DNA of 64,000 nt from Cylicocyclus nassatus (lineage: Eukaryota; Nematoda; Chromadorea; Rhabditida; Strongylidae): positions 24,828,653 to 24,892,652 of the forward strand of contig CATQJL010000001.1 of assembly GCA_958299035.1 (NCBI GenBank), given 5' to 3'. Shown piece after piece: positions 44,260-54,560 of the stretch. The position numbers were made by a program, and so were the translations under genes. Below the pieces are notes generated by a model. The model ran no database searches. It had not been told where the DNA came from and saw only the letters and a program-made list of their open reading frames with translations. Within the stretch, counting starts at the first letter, position 1. Each line of letters starts with the position of its first letter.

Positions 44260-46180
44260 GAAGAATCAAAGGTTTGCCACCTGCATTCGCGGAAAATAGG
44301 TAATTAGGATCGAGACCACTGCAGAGAAGAGGGCGAGAATCCATGAAATTTAGCACTTACACTGTTAAACTTCAAACGGAAGCAAACTCTTATAACCTCA
44401 TTCATTAAATAGCTAGAAAGTTTCAAGAGGCAGACTAGAAATTAGCATTTTGAGGCGGAACTGAATATTCCCTCAGTTAGGTTGTAATAAATGTTTTCAA
44501 GGAGACATAATTTTGGTGCTAATTAGTCCCAGGAAATCTTCAGCAAAATCTTCTGAATCGAGAAGATTTTAGTGAGGTTTCAGCAATAGCTTTTGAACCA
44601 AAGATTACACGATGTTCTTTACATGAGGGACCGTATTTCAATTACTTTGCAATGTTCGTTCCCTAGACAACTTTGAAAGTGATCTTGCAACATTTCGATA
44701 AAAACAGGAAAATTTTGGAGCGACGGTTCGACGACTTCAGTTTCAGGAGTTTGTAAAAATCTTTAGTTGATCTTGGAATTTTACTGTAATTCTTTCAAAT
44801 AACGTATGGGCAAAACTCATAGGAACGAAATCTGATAATTCAAGTGAGAAACAATTTTCGAATTTTATAGATCCCCGACTGAGCTGAGGACTGCTTTGAA
44901 ATCCCGATTTCAAATGTGCCTTTACTATTAAACTGCTGCATAAGTTCTGTCCGATTTTTTTACCTTGTGTTTGAAGCGGCTGTTATAAGGGGATTTCATC
45001 TCTGATGCGACATTTTTAGGTATGATTAGAAAGTGCTTTTCATGCTCTTTATAACGCATATCAAATTTAAATAAATTTTCTGGTATAGAAAGATTTCAGT
45101 TTTAAAATCTCCAAGTGGCCGAGGTATGTTCTCACCCCAGAAATGTGTTCTTGCGAGAAAATCTCCACAATGCGCCCTTCAAGGTCAAGTTCTTTCACTG
45201 GTTGCAGAATAAGGGTTTTCCATTTCCTGAGACTATTCAAAACTTATTCTGTTGATGTGGATGTTTGTGGATAGATCATCTCGCAGATGCGAAGTGCGAC
45301 TGGCAAAATGCGGTTTATCATGCTTTATTTCACACGCAGTACATTGAAACTTCGTAGACATTCTACCACACATGTGAGGTTTTGAGAATTTAACGAGGTT
45401 GGCTGGCTGCAAAAGGGATTGACAATCATGTAAATTTCTAATTGTCTGCCTTTTGGGACCCAGGGCTTCAACCACCTAGCCAACGCAGTTTAAAATTAAA
45501 TCATACACTCTGCCATCTACAGTGTACTTACAGTGGCTCTGGAAGGTTTACGAAAAAGATGATAGTTGTTCCTATCTACAATTCAAAGGAAACTTCTGGA
45601 GCGTCATTTTAACGAAATATAAACTTTGACACACCATGTGTCAAGCTGTCCCATGCGGCAGATTGCTTGACGCACTATGTGTGTCAAGGGGTCATCAATG
45701 TGTTTTAGTCACACACTGCTTCACCGGTTAATATCGGAAGCAAAAAGTATTCGGTACACATCAACGATCTTGTTTTTCTTTGCTTCGCAGTAGCAATCCA
45801 TAAAACCCGGTCGTTTTGTGCAATCGAAAACTAATGCTACTCTGAGTGCATTTAGCCAATCTTAGCTTTAATACTTATCAAAACGCTAATAAAACTTTCA
45901 TGGTAATTTGATGTACTAGTATTTCTTATGCCGCACAAGTTGGTATGGTGAACTTACTTACGTTAAAACTTGTCAACATACGTCAAAGATGCCCAGGTTC
46001 GAAGACGAGAACACATGGAAATTTCATGGTAATGTTTCCGTGCTTTCGCATATGTAGCATAGTTGAAGTAAGCAAACTGTAAATTTGAGAATAAATAGCA
46101 GAATTGGTTAAACTGCATTTCCTTAGCATGCATGCGACAGGTACCATATGGGACCTCAATGACTTACAATTTTTGATGCC
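44260..46180. other. No gene or element recognised
   Basis: AT-rich sequence. Around 45625-45700 two short dyads occur (TTGACACACCATGTGTCAA and TTGACGCACTATGTGTGTCA). ORF 45233-45475 on the minus strand has no recognisable domain. Confidence 0.4.
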
Positions 46181-46190
46181 ATGCGCCCAA

Positions 46191-46377
46191 GGCCTCGGAC
46201 AGAGTTCACGCGATTTAATCGCCGAGATTTCCATTCATTTTTATTTAACATTCAAAAATTTCGAACTGGAAAACTATCACAACCGAATGCAAGTTGATCG
46301 GCATGGAATGAACTCGTAACACTTGTCTTTAGCTATTGAATCGCGACGACCAAATCGCGTGAACTCTGTCCGAGGCC
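46191..46377. repeat. 187-bp element with 26-bp perfect inverted ends
   Basis: GGCCTCGGACAGAGTTCACG begins the left arm (46191-46216), and the exact complement ends the right arm (46352-46377). The unique centre is about 135 bp. Confidence 0.6.
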
Positions 46378-47099
46378 TAAAGCAAAACAGTCAGTTTGCT
46401 ACCAGTATAGTCCACGTAATACTCTAAATATGAGTTGAACTGAGTCTATCATATGCAACTGTCCAGGATAGATGCTTAATACTGGCGATGTGACGTCACT
46501 TTGTCAAGACTGCAGTGCAACCCATACCATTGGAACGAATTATTCATCAAACATCATTTCAACAAGAAGTGGAAAAGACATTTTGGAAATGCTGACCGAA
46601 TGAGAACTGATTCCTAGCTATGTAAGAATTAGAATTATTCCTTTTAATTAGAATTGTTCCTTGAATTATTTTACCGTACATGATTTTTTATCCCTTGGCA
46701 GGTGTGCGATAATCGCATTCAGTGGTGGGCACCTAGAAAATTTTAGTCGATTTGGCATGAACGCGACGATAGATGAAGACATTCTCATGGGCAAAATCAA
46801 ACACATGGAATCTACGTAAGGTAGATCATAATTGATACCATATTTGTATCACAAATAATAAATTTTTCTTCTAAGAATTCTCACCGAAAGAAAATTTCTG
46901 ACTTTATGAAAGCGAACTTGTGAACTTTGGCGAAGAACCCGCTTACCTGCTGATTACCCTCCTGCGTTAGATCCCTTTTTCGACATTTTCGCGCACTCCA
47001 GTGTAGACCTTCGGATTCAGCATAACGTATAGGCCCGGTTAAACAAAAATCTCAAAATCGACTTTTTGTCCAGACACTGCCTTCAGTGATGTGTCGTTG

Positions 47100-47264
47100 A
47101 TTCGTTGACCGCACGGACTGCTCAAACGCTGCGGACCACGTGCGGCGCGGCTAAAATGTTGCGAGAGCACGATTTGTATTATAATGGCGAATTTGTACTG
47201 GGGCAAGCGTTTTACCTCGCGGCGCGTGCTCCGTAGTGATGTCCAGTCCGCGCGGTCAACGAAT
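47100..47264. repeat. 165-bp GC-rich element with 21-bp inverted ends
   Basis: ATTCGTTGACCGCACGGACT and the complement with one mismatch (47244-47264). No clear target duplication. Confidence 0.55.
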
Positions 47265-47511
47265 GAGCAATACATCTGTTTGCTAAAAGCCCGACTCGGA
47301 TCATTCCCTTGATAGTTGCGGTAAAGCTTACAACAACTCTTTGTGCAAACACTTGTGAACATATACTCTTGTACTCGAACTTTTCTGCAGATTTTTTTTG
47401 CATTGTTCAAGAATTCCACTTGCAGAAGATCTGCTGGTCTTTATGAATGACACTTTCATGTCCAAAAAGGCATTTATAGTGAAGAGCTCACAAGTGAAAG
47501 GTCTACAATTG

Positions 47512-47982
47512 ATCTAACAAGGGAAGGATACCTAGTGACGTGGCTTTTTGCAGTGAGATGTATACCTTCAGATACGCCTTGAAACGCTGATTTCAGATCT
47601 ATGTTCATTATCTTCTGTGTGAATTCCGAGCGAAATTATGGACTTTTTTAAATTGATTTCAAAAAATAGCAGTCAGGATTGTCAGTATACAGGCTTTTTA
47701 GGCTCGAATATATCAAAAACAGCATTCCTCAGCTTATCGTAAAGCTTTATTTTATTTGTACCCTCTTTTGCAGTGCTTGAGTGACCATTCCAACAATACT
47801 GGTGAATGCCGTCATCAAGGCAATGCAAAATTTGGTAGAAAAAGCTGTTTATAACTTCTTTCGGAAAAGTGCACAGCAGATCATGAAGGCAGCTTTGGAA
47901 TCAACACTTCAAGATGCATTTAATGGTATAATCTGCATTTGAAAAGGCACGATCACCAAGTATCCTTCCCTTGTAAGATGCT
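47512..47982. repeat. Fold-back element related to 41440-41925
   Basis: The left arm (ACAAGGGAAGGATACCTAGT, then GTGACGTGGC) and right arm (CACCAAGTATCCTTCCCTTG) are inverted with moderate divergence. The inner parts match the 41.5-kb fold-back (CTTTGGAATCAACACTTCAA). Confidence 0.55.
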
Positions 47983-48017
47983 CAGCCCTATAGTGAACAG
48001 GTGGTTTAGTACAATAC

Positions 48018-48147
48018 CGCTCACTTTTTTTGAAAAAAAGACGCGAATGTATGGACATGTATGGACATGTCCGTACATGTCCGTACATGTCCGTACATGT
48101 CCATACATGTGCATACATTCGCGTCTTTTTTTCAGAAAATGTGAGCT
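48018..48147. repeat. Palindrome with a 10-bp tandem core
   Basis: Perfect 22-bp arms GAAAAAAAGACGCGAATGTA.. (48032-48053 and 48112-48133) extend imperfectly to 48018 and 48147. Between them the 10-bp word TCCGTACATG or a variant is repeated about five times, each copy containing the palindrome ACATGT. The whole therefore has dyad symmetry at two scales. Confidence 0.8.
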
Positions 48148-49041
48148 ATATTGTAATACCCTGGTTCATACTGGCCATGATTACTAAATGCATGGAAATC
48201 CATCCTCACTTCAATGCAAAGTCAGGCAAAAATGGTATGTAAGATTTTGATACATCTGAAAATAACGTTACAAGTGAAACAGTTCTGTAGACTAGTCAGC
48301 AAAAAAGTTTGGTTGATTCTTAATCATGTTTGCATTGTTAACAAGTAAAGAACGCATAGCGAAGTATTAAGCCGTTACGTAGGTTCGTATCGTTTTCATA
48401 AACTAACGAAATGATAAACTTTCCACAAAATTCAGTCGATAACGTAGTCTGCTGCTGCGCACAACCTTCTCCCCCCCCCCCCGCCACTCAAATTTTCAAC
48501 TTCATTTTTCCAAAAGTCAGCAGGCCTGATTTCAAAAAGTCGTCTAACCAACTCCTCAAATCGTCTTAGAATCGGAATAGGCACCGTTTATACAATTTGC
48601 AAGCAAACGAGACAAAAGATCGTCTGGTGGGGCGAGGTCTGAGAAGTAAATTGGATACTGATATGTCTCCCGATGTCTCATGCTCACAGATTTTGGCTTC
48701 AGACTTTAGCTAGACCTAATGAGTAGGTAGATTCTTGGTGGCCACTTTGTAGAGCCTGCATCGTTTTGTCGAATGGTACCTCATTCGTACATTTTTGTAT
48801 TCATAAGCTTTGATAGCGTATGCTACGGCCATTATTTTTGCATCAACCTAATACAAGAACAAATTTACCTCTCTGCTTGAGCGTGCCCAATATTTCCAAA
48901 ATGCCTTCAGCCTCGCAAAGTTTTTTGAACAACAATCATTTAAGATTTACTGCATTTGACTTCCAGTGACCTAGTTAAAGAATTTCTCAACCTTTACGTC
49001 AGCCCAAGATTCAGCTGACAGTTGAGCCAATATCACGGCGG
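48148..49041. other. No gene recognised; flank of the BEL element
   Basis: AT-rich sequence with a poly-C run at about 48470-48483. Nothing coding is supported. Confidence 0.4.
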
Positions 49042-49046
49042 CGATC
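49042..49046. repeat. Left target-site duplication CGATC of the BEL element
   Basis: CGATC is repeated at 60774-60778 directly after the 3' LTR. A 5-bp duplication is usual for BEL/Pao integrases. Confidence 0.85.
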
Positions 49047-49542
49047 TGTCGCGGATTCGCGACTTCCTTCAAAGGTTGCCGCCGCCGCGCTGCGAAGGGG
49101 TCCCAAAACGCCGTCTTCGCGCTGTCCCGCCTCTCACCTCTCTTACCTGCGCAGCGTTTAAATAAGTCACGTAGTCATTCTTCGCTGCTGTCGCCATCGT
49201 GAGCGGTCGGGTTCCATTCGTCTCAAGCCATCGATCGATCAGCGCTACCCCATCTCACGCGTCGCTTCCATCAACGCCACGGAGGACTGGCTCCCACGCT
49301 ACGAGGTAACCCCGAGCGCGCTCGCGCCTGGCACACGCCGGCGACACCGCCTCGGGGGGTTTCCGGTATTGCCGGCCCCTAGGTATAACATCTGATCGGT
49401 TGTGCTCATCCTGTATGTTTGAGTATAGTGTACTCACACGTTACGTTTCATTATCTCACGGTGCGGACCCCTGGCTCCCCTCGCCGATGCAGGAGAGCCA
49501 TTGTACCACTGATGTTGGGAGCTGGGGGCCCAATCCGCGACA
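49047..49542 (+). repeat. 5' LTR (496 bp, internally shorter than the 3' LTR)
   Basis: It runs from TGTCGCGGATTCGCGACTTC to CCAATCCGCGACA. Compared with the 3' LTR it lacks about 320 bp (equivalent to about 60341-60664) between TTTGAGT and CTCACACGTTACG, and has scattered substitutions. TATA-like TTTAAATAAG at 49157-49166 is kept. Confidence 0.9.
49157..49166 (+). promoter_or_regulatory. LTR TATA-like box
   Basis: TTTAAATAAG, also at 60072-60081 in the 3' LTR. A TCATTCTT initiator-like sequence lies about 25 bp downstream. It would drive the genomic RNA. Confidence 0.5.
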
Positions 49543-49560
49543 TGGTGCATCGTACCGGAG
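49543..49560 (+). other. Candidate tRNA primer-binding site
   Basis: TGGTGCATCGTACCGGAG starts immediately after the 5' LTR; TGG pairs with the CCA end of a tRNA. The tRNA was not identified. Confidence 0.55.
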
Positions 49561-50356
49561 TTGAGCATAGGGATAGCAAACCTATGTTCAGCTTTTGTGA
49601 TCGAGCCCCACCTGTGTAATCCACATGCGCACGCTTTGCACATTAGTGTCCCTAGCCAGCAGTGCAAATTTTATCTCATTATCCCATTTTTCAATCCACA
49701 TGTTTGCGCAGTGTATACATGCTGGTTGTATCTTGTGGCTCCTTAGAGGACTCATCTCTCGTTCATCAGCCAGCTCCGCCGCGACTAGGTTGACGCGAAT
49801 ACGCGACTACCCACAGTTCCACTTAGCTGGGAGTAGGGTGATCCCGCAGACCTGACGTGGCAGCAGCCATCTGCGCCCTGCCTACTGTCCGGGACTGTCT
49901 GGTGCCTTCTGGTGGCCAGGTTTCTCTGCAGCCATCGAGACGTTCAGCTCTGTCTGCCCTGAAACACGCCATCAGGCCGTCGAACGAGCCCTGTTTGCTG
50001 CGTTAGATGAGAGTCTCGCCCCTAAATTTACCCTTTCCCACATGCTCGCATTGCGCACTCATTCCTTTTTCTCCTTTTGCAACTTGTGGCTAGCTTAGCT
50101 AGTGACGGCTCCTTGCGATCGATACCGCTTTCGATCATCGGCACTCATGCCCCATACTGACATCGGGGGTTTCAGTCGTTGCTTGTTGTTCATCGTTTCA
50201 CGCATTTCGCTCGTGTATTGTGTTCACCATTTTGTGTGACTACGTCCGCAAGTAGTCGCACCCTCATCGAACATACTCATGTAGCACAATTTCAGAATTT
50301 GGGTTTGGCAGTTACTACCTCCTGCAAGTTTTCGAGCTAGTGTGCTATCGATCGAT
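49561..50356 (+). other. Untranslated leader of the BEL element
   Basis: About 800 bp between primer site and first gag ATG, with several short upstream ORFs. It should hold packaging signals, but none can be read directly. Confidence 0.5.
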
Positions 50357-51736
50357 ATGGCTACCGTGGAATCCTATATCCCGAAGGTCGTCAAAGCCAT
50401 CGAGGACATGGAGGCGATTAGGAAACAGGTAAGTTCCGATCTGCTTACCCCGTACGTGTCTGACGCCCCGTTGCCGAGCAACTCCACCAGCTCCAGCAAC
50501 GTCAGGCAGCCACACAGTTCTCTATAGTGAGTCTGAGATCCGCACATTCGCTTCTGCGTGAACGTCGCGATGAACTCCTGTACCACATCACCATCTCCAA
50601 TTCGCAGACCGATCAGCAGGCGTACAGCAGGTTCGAGGAAGAGCATAGCGTGGATCAACATCAGGCCGACGCTGAAGCACTTCTCCGCTTTGCAGAGTAG
50701 CCAGGAAGCGGACAGTGAACACTATCAGTCTCTTCGTATCCATCGACTCGCTAATTCCATCAGTGAGGATGCCACTACGGGGACGACAGGAACAGTGATG
50801 ACGCCCCAGCGACAGGATCGCACAGATGCCCCACAGCCACATGCTGAACATACCCAGTTGGACGCTGTACAGCAGCTAGAACATCTTCAGCTTACGTCCG
50901 CACAAACTGCCCCATCGTCGCACAACGTACCGATCCATTTGGAGAAGTTAACGTTGCCGCACTTCGATGGAGATGTCACCAAGTTTCGGCAGTTTTGGAG
51001 TGCATTTGAGCTAGCTGTTCACAACGACCCCAACATCGACCTCAATATGAAATATCTCTACCTCATGGACTCAAGGGAGAAGCTCAAGTGGGGTTGCAGG
51101 ACCTTGAACCAGGACGGAACAACTATCATCAGTTGGTGCAAGCACTGAAGAAGCGATACGATTGCCCGAGAAGGACCAGAGCGCTACTCCATCAGCAGCT
51201 CCGAGATCTTCAGCCCGCAACCGAATCAGCTTCGGACATGCGAAACACTTGGTTCCGGATTCAAGGTATCCTCCATGCCCTTAAGTTTCAAGGATTCAAA
51301 TCGTGTGCTTTATATCATCGATCTCGTACGCACTAAGTTTCCCCTGTCCATCCAGGAGCGACTTAACAACGTCGAGTTCGAAAAACGAGCCGATTTCGAT
51401 CTTCGACAAGTCATGTCTCACCTCGATGACCTTATTCAGTCAAAGGAGAGGTTCGAGCAGACTTGCTCCCGCAGTAGTACCTATGTCATCGATAGAGATA
51501 TTTCCACACGACGTCAGTCAACGTCTTCCCCAAGATCACTTTATGATCCAGCCGCATGTTGTTTTTGCGATTCCTTTGCACACTCCTCTCGTGGATGCAA
51601 CCAACAGCTCCCAGTCAACGTTGGCCGTAAGATCGTGCAACTTCTGAGATTGTGTTGGAAGTGTCTTCGTGAAGGACATCGTCAAGATCAGTGCAATTAT
51701 CCCATCTGCAGGAATTGTAGAGGCTATCACCATTGA
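50357..51736 (+). pseudogene. BEL gag (frame-broken)
   Basis: It starts ATG 50357 (MATVESYIPKVVKAIEDMEA). The frame then changes near 50470 (coiled-coil-like AEQLHQLQQRQAATQ, to a TAG at 50698), near 50690, near 51087 and near 51280. Recognisable parts are LEKLTLPHFDGDVTKFRQFW (the BEL gag domain, about 50940-51000), NNYHQLVQALKKRYD, VLYIIDLVRTKFPLSIQERL, then CCHC-type zinc knuckles CCFCDSFAHSSRGC and CWKCLREGHRQDQC, and the start of a third (CRNCRGYHH) cut by TGA at 51734-51736. Gag would form the particle and bind RNA; this copy cannot make it unbroken, unless some indels are assembly errors. Confidence 0.85.
50429..50434 (+). promoter_or_regulatory. Consensus 5' splice site inside gag
   Basis: AACAG at 50424-50428 is followed by GTAAGT, a perfect donor, 24 codons after the gag ATG and in phase 0. 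The acceptor at 57221 is also in phase 0 with ORF3, so the gag start codon can be joined in frame to ORF3. Confidence 0.55.
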
Positions 51737-52807
51737 CTCCTCTGTAGGTTTGCACCAAGGAGAAGCCGATCCCCAAGGACTAGGTCACCCCATGGATCAC
51801 GACCCGCTACGAGAAGTCGCCAATCCTCAAAGGACTATTCTCCTTCCAGAAGTCCAGCACGGGACAGCAGAAGATCCCGAGATCGTTCTCGTGATCGTGC
51901 TTATCAGCCCCGCGAACAGAGAGGATATCGCAGCAGATCGAGTTCCAGCTCTCACTTTCGGGAACGTGAGTCATCCCGATCCCCATCTCCACGTGTACGT
52001 TTCGATGTGCCCGTTAGAGAGTCATCCCCCACGAATCGACGATCACAACGATCCCCATCACCGGAACGACGTAGAGGACGAAGATCAGGATCGCCATGTT
52101 TTGAGGAGGCAAGGACGAATGATCAGCTGTTGGTACAGTCTGATACGGAGTATGAGGACTATCATCAGTGTTATCTACGTCTGCAGCTTCATTCGAACAA
52201 TCCTCAGTTTCATCCAGCTTTGATGCTGGTGAAAGCCAAAGCTCGCACTGCCTCAGGAGATCTCCAGGATATGACCCTTCTACTCGATTCCGGCGCACAG
52301 ACCAGCTTTATCACCACATCTGCGGTGAAACGACTAGGTCTTCATGTCTATGACCAACCGCCGATTACGTTAACGGCTTTTGGAGGACATCAGACCACGG
52401 AGATTTCTGGTAAAGCTGATCTCACACTTATCGACTTATTCGATAAGGAACTCACAGTCTTTATACGCACCAAAGACAAACTCACAAGCCCCACTACCTC
52501 ACCAGGATTGTCTAAGGAAGATATCGATTTCATTGATCAGTTTGGATTCGATCTTCCGACTTACCATAAGGATGTATCGGTCAACGTCGACGTCCTTATA
52601 GGTATTGACCATTTCTGGGATATCATCACACAAGGATCGTCTGTATGCCTACCGTCAGGATTAGTTCTGACCCACACACGATTTGGTACCGTTGTCTCAG
52701 GTTCATCTTTTTTTCGCAGGTTCATCCCGTCTCAACATCCACCGGGATTGATCAGTGGCGAGAAGAAGACGAAGACAAGGACATCGTCGCCAGATTGTGG
52801 CAATTAG
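51737..52807 (+). CDS. BEL gag-pol linker (RS-rich) and aspartic protease
   Basis: The same frame as the end of gag continues past the TGA at 51734. Residues encoded at 51749-52100 are an arginine/serine-rich linker (words such as RRSRSPRTRS, RDRSRDRA, RSRSSSHFRERESSRSPSP). Then comes the retropepsin-like protease: LLLDSGAQTSFITTSAVKRL (about 52286-52345; the DSGA catalytic Asp) and VDVLIGIDHFWDI. The frame ends at 52807, but true pol continues in the -1 frame from a T7 run (52708-52714). The protease would cut the Gag-Pol polyprotein. Confidence 0.85.
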   Translation, partial: LLCRFAPRRSRSPRTRSPHGSRPATRSRQSSKDYSPSRSPARDSRRSRDRSRDRAYQPREQRGYRSRSSSSSHFRERESSRSPSPRVRFDVPVRESSPTNRRSQRSPSPERRRGRRSGSPCFEEARTNDQLLVQSDTEYEDYHQCYLRLQLHSNNPQFHPALMLVKAKARTASGDLQDMTLLLDSGAQTSFITTSAVKRLGLHVYDQPPITLTAFGGHQTTEISGKADLTLIDLFDKELTVFIRTKDKLTSPTTSPGLSKEDIDFIDQFGFDLPTYHKDVSVNVDVLIGIDHFWDIITQGSSVCLPSGLVLTHTRFGTVVSGSSFFRRFIPSQHPPGLISGEKKTKTRTSSPDCGN

Positions 52808-53590
52808 AACGGTTAGGTATTACAGATCAGCCCCACGATGACGAAAACGCCATCGCCAATTTCCATATCCTCAAGCACTTCGAGGATACCGCATGCTTCG
52901 ATAATGGGTTTCTCTACGTGCAGTTTCCTTGGAAGGAATCACATCCCCAGCTAGCCGACAATAAGCAGTTAGCTTATTGCCGATTAGTCAGTCAATATCG
53001 CAGTCTACAGGAAAGACCATCTGTATGGAAGAGCTACTGTGCAGCCATCGCACAACATCTGGAGTCAGGCTTCATAGAGGAAGTTAGTGAGCAGACTGTC
53101 GATAGTCATCTTGTTTACTATATTCCCCATCAAGCTGTCTTCAAGAAATCATCGGGTACTACTAAGTTAAGAGTAGTTTTCGATGCCTCATCCCACATGC
53201 GAGGAATTCCCATTTTGAAAGACTGCCTCTACGAAGGACCATCGCTTTTACCAGAGATAGCAGGAATTCAACTTCGAGCTCGGTTGCGCAAGTACCTTCT
53301 AATCGCTGATGTAGAAAAGACATTCCGTCAGGTTCGACTGCAAGTTTCTCAGCGAGATGTGACACGTTTCCTGTGGCTGAAGGATGTCAATCGACCTCCT
53401 GACAAGGATAACTTGCGTCATTTCCGCTTTACGAGAATCCCATTTGGAGTTAAATCCTCCCCATTCATACTAGCCGCATCTATTCACATTTATTTGCTCC
53501 GCATCAATACCTTACTATGTCGAGAAATCGAAAGGAATACGTATGTGGACAATGTTGTTCTAGGTGCTTCTACACACGAGGAAGCTGTGC
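52700..53590 (+). CDS. BEL reverse transcriptase (frame-broken)
   Basis: It lies in the -1 frame relative to the protease. Motifs are VARLWQLERLGI, HQAVFKKSSGTTKLRVVFDA, IADVEKTFRQVRL (motif A, Asp), FRFTRIPFGVKSSPFILAAS (motif B) and NTYVDNVVLGA, where the second catalytic Asp of YVDD is Asn. The frame is lost at about 53588 and again near 53660. The open frame itself is 52645-53637. Function: cDNA synthesis. Confidence 0.88.
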
Positions 53591-54560
53591 ACAGAAGTAC
53601 AGATCAGCCAAGTCCATATTCGACCGCATGCACATGAATTTACGAGAATTCTTGTGCTCATCCCGCACATGGTCAATCAAGCTATACACACGCGAGATCG
53701 CGCCACACAACCCGAACACACGAAGCTATCGGGAATTCCGTGGAATGCTGAACCGGACGTTATTTCGATCCCCTTCAGGACAGAGTATCCAGTAGCTTCT
53801 AAACGCACAGCCCTAAGAGCTTATGCGTCCACATATGATCCCTTAGGTCTTCTTACTCCTTTCATGGTTCCATTTAAGTTATTCATCCAAGATTTGTGGT
53901 TGAAGAAGCTTAAGTGGGACGACGAATTGGATAAGGAAGCTCTACAGGAGTGGAAACGCCTTTGTCAGGACGCACAGTATCAGTTACCATCCCTTGCTCG
54001 ACGGGTTACCGCACATTGCGCACATACATTCGAATTATGCGTCTTTGGAGATGCATCTAAACGAGTGTATGCCGCATGCGCATATTTGGTCAGTCGTACT
54101 TACGATATGACCACCTCACACCTCGTTTGGCTAGATCGCACCTTAACGAGCCCGCAAACCCCATGACCATTCCCAGAATGGAATTGATGGCAACCAGGAA
54201 CTGTCTCACTCTAGCCCAATACCTCCACAAAGAGTTGGATCTTCCACTCTCCACAATTCACATCTTTTCAGACTCCCAAATCGTGCTTCATTGGATTCAT
54301 TCCACTAGGCCATTGAAGCAGTTTGTCCACAATAGGGTAAGTTTCATCCGCAAGATCGTTAAGGAACTTCAGGATTCGGGTACCGATGTCAAGTTCCACT
54401 ATGTTGCTTCGGAAGACAATCCCGCGGACTATGCGACGCGCGGATTGACGACGAAGGAAGCAGTGGATCATGTTTGGTGGACAGAACCATCGTTCATCCT
54501 TCGGTTACCTGAGTACTGGCCCGACAAAGATATGGACCTCACGATCCTGCCCACGACAAC
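53591..54560 (+). CDS. BEL RNase H region (frame-broken)
   Basis: After the connection (ASTYDPLGLLTPFMVPFKLF, about 53828-53890) the RNase H domain reads FELCVFGDASKRVYAACAYL (first Asp), PRMELMATRNCLTLAQYL (Glu), IHIFSDSQIVLHWI (Asp) and EDNPADYATRG. Two frames are used: to about 54150 in frame 2, then frame 1 beyond an AACCCC run at about 54156-54162. It degrades the RNA strand during reverse transcription. Confidence 0.85.

Noticed and set aside
46701..46820. Possible exon after CCCTTGGCAG with 38 open codons (CAIIAFSGGHLENFSRF..)
   Set aside because: Open length is not exceptional, no neighbouring exon was found and no family is recognised.
47774..47854. Cysteine-containing short exon-like ORF after CTCTTTTGCAG (CLSDHSNNTGECRHQ..)
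   Set aside because: It lies in the loop of the 47.5-kb fold-back element, is only 26 codons long and has no upstream exon; it does not match the 11-Cys family spacing.
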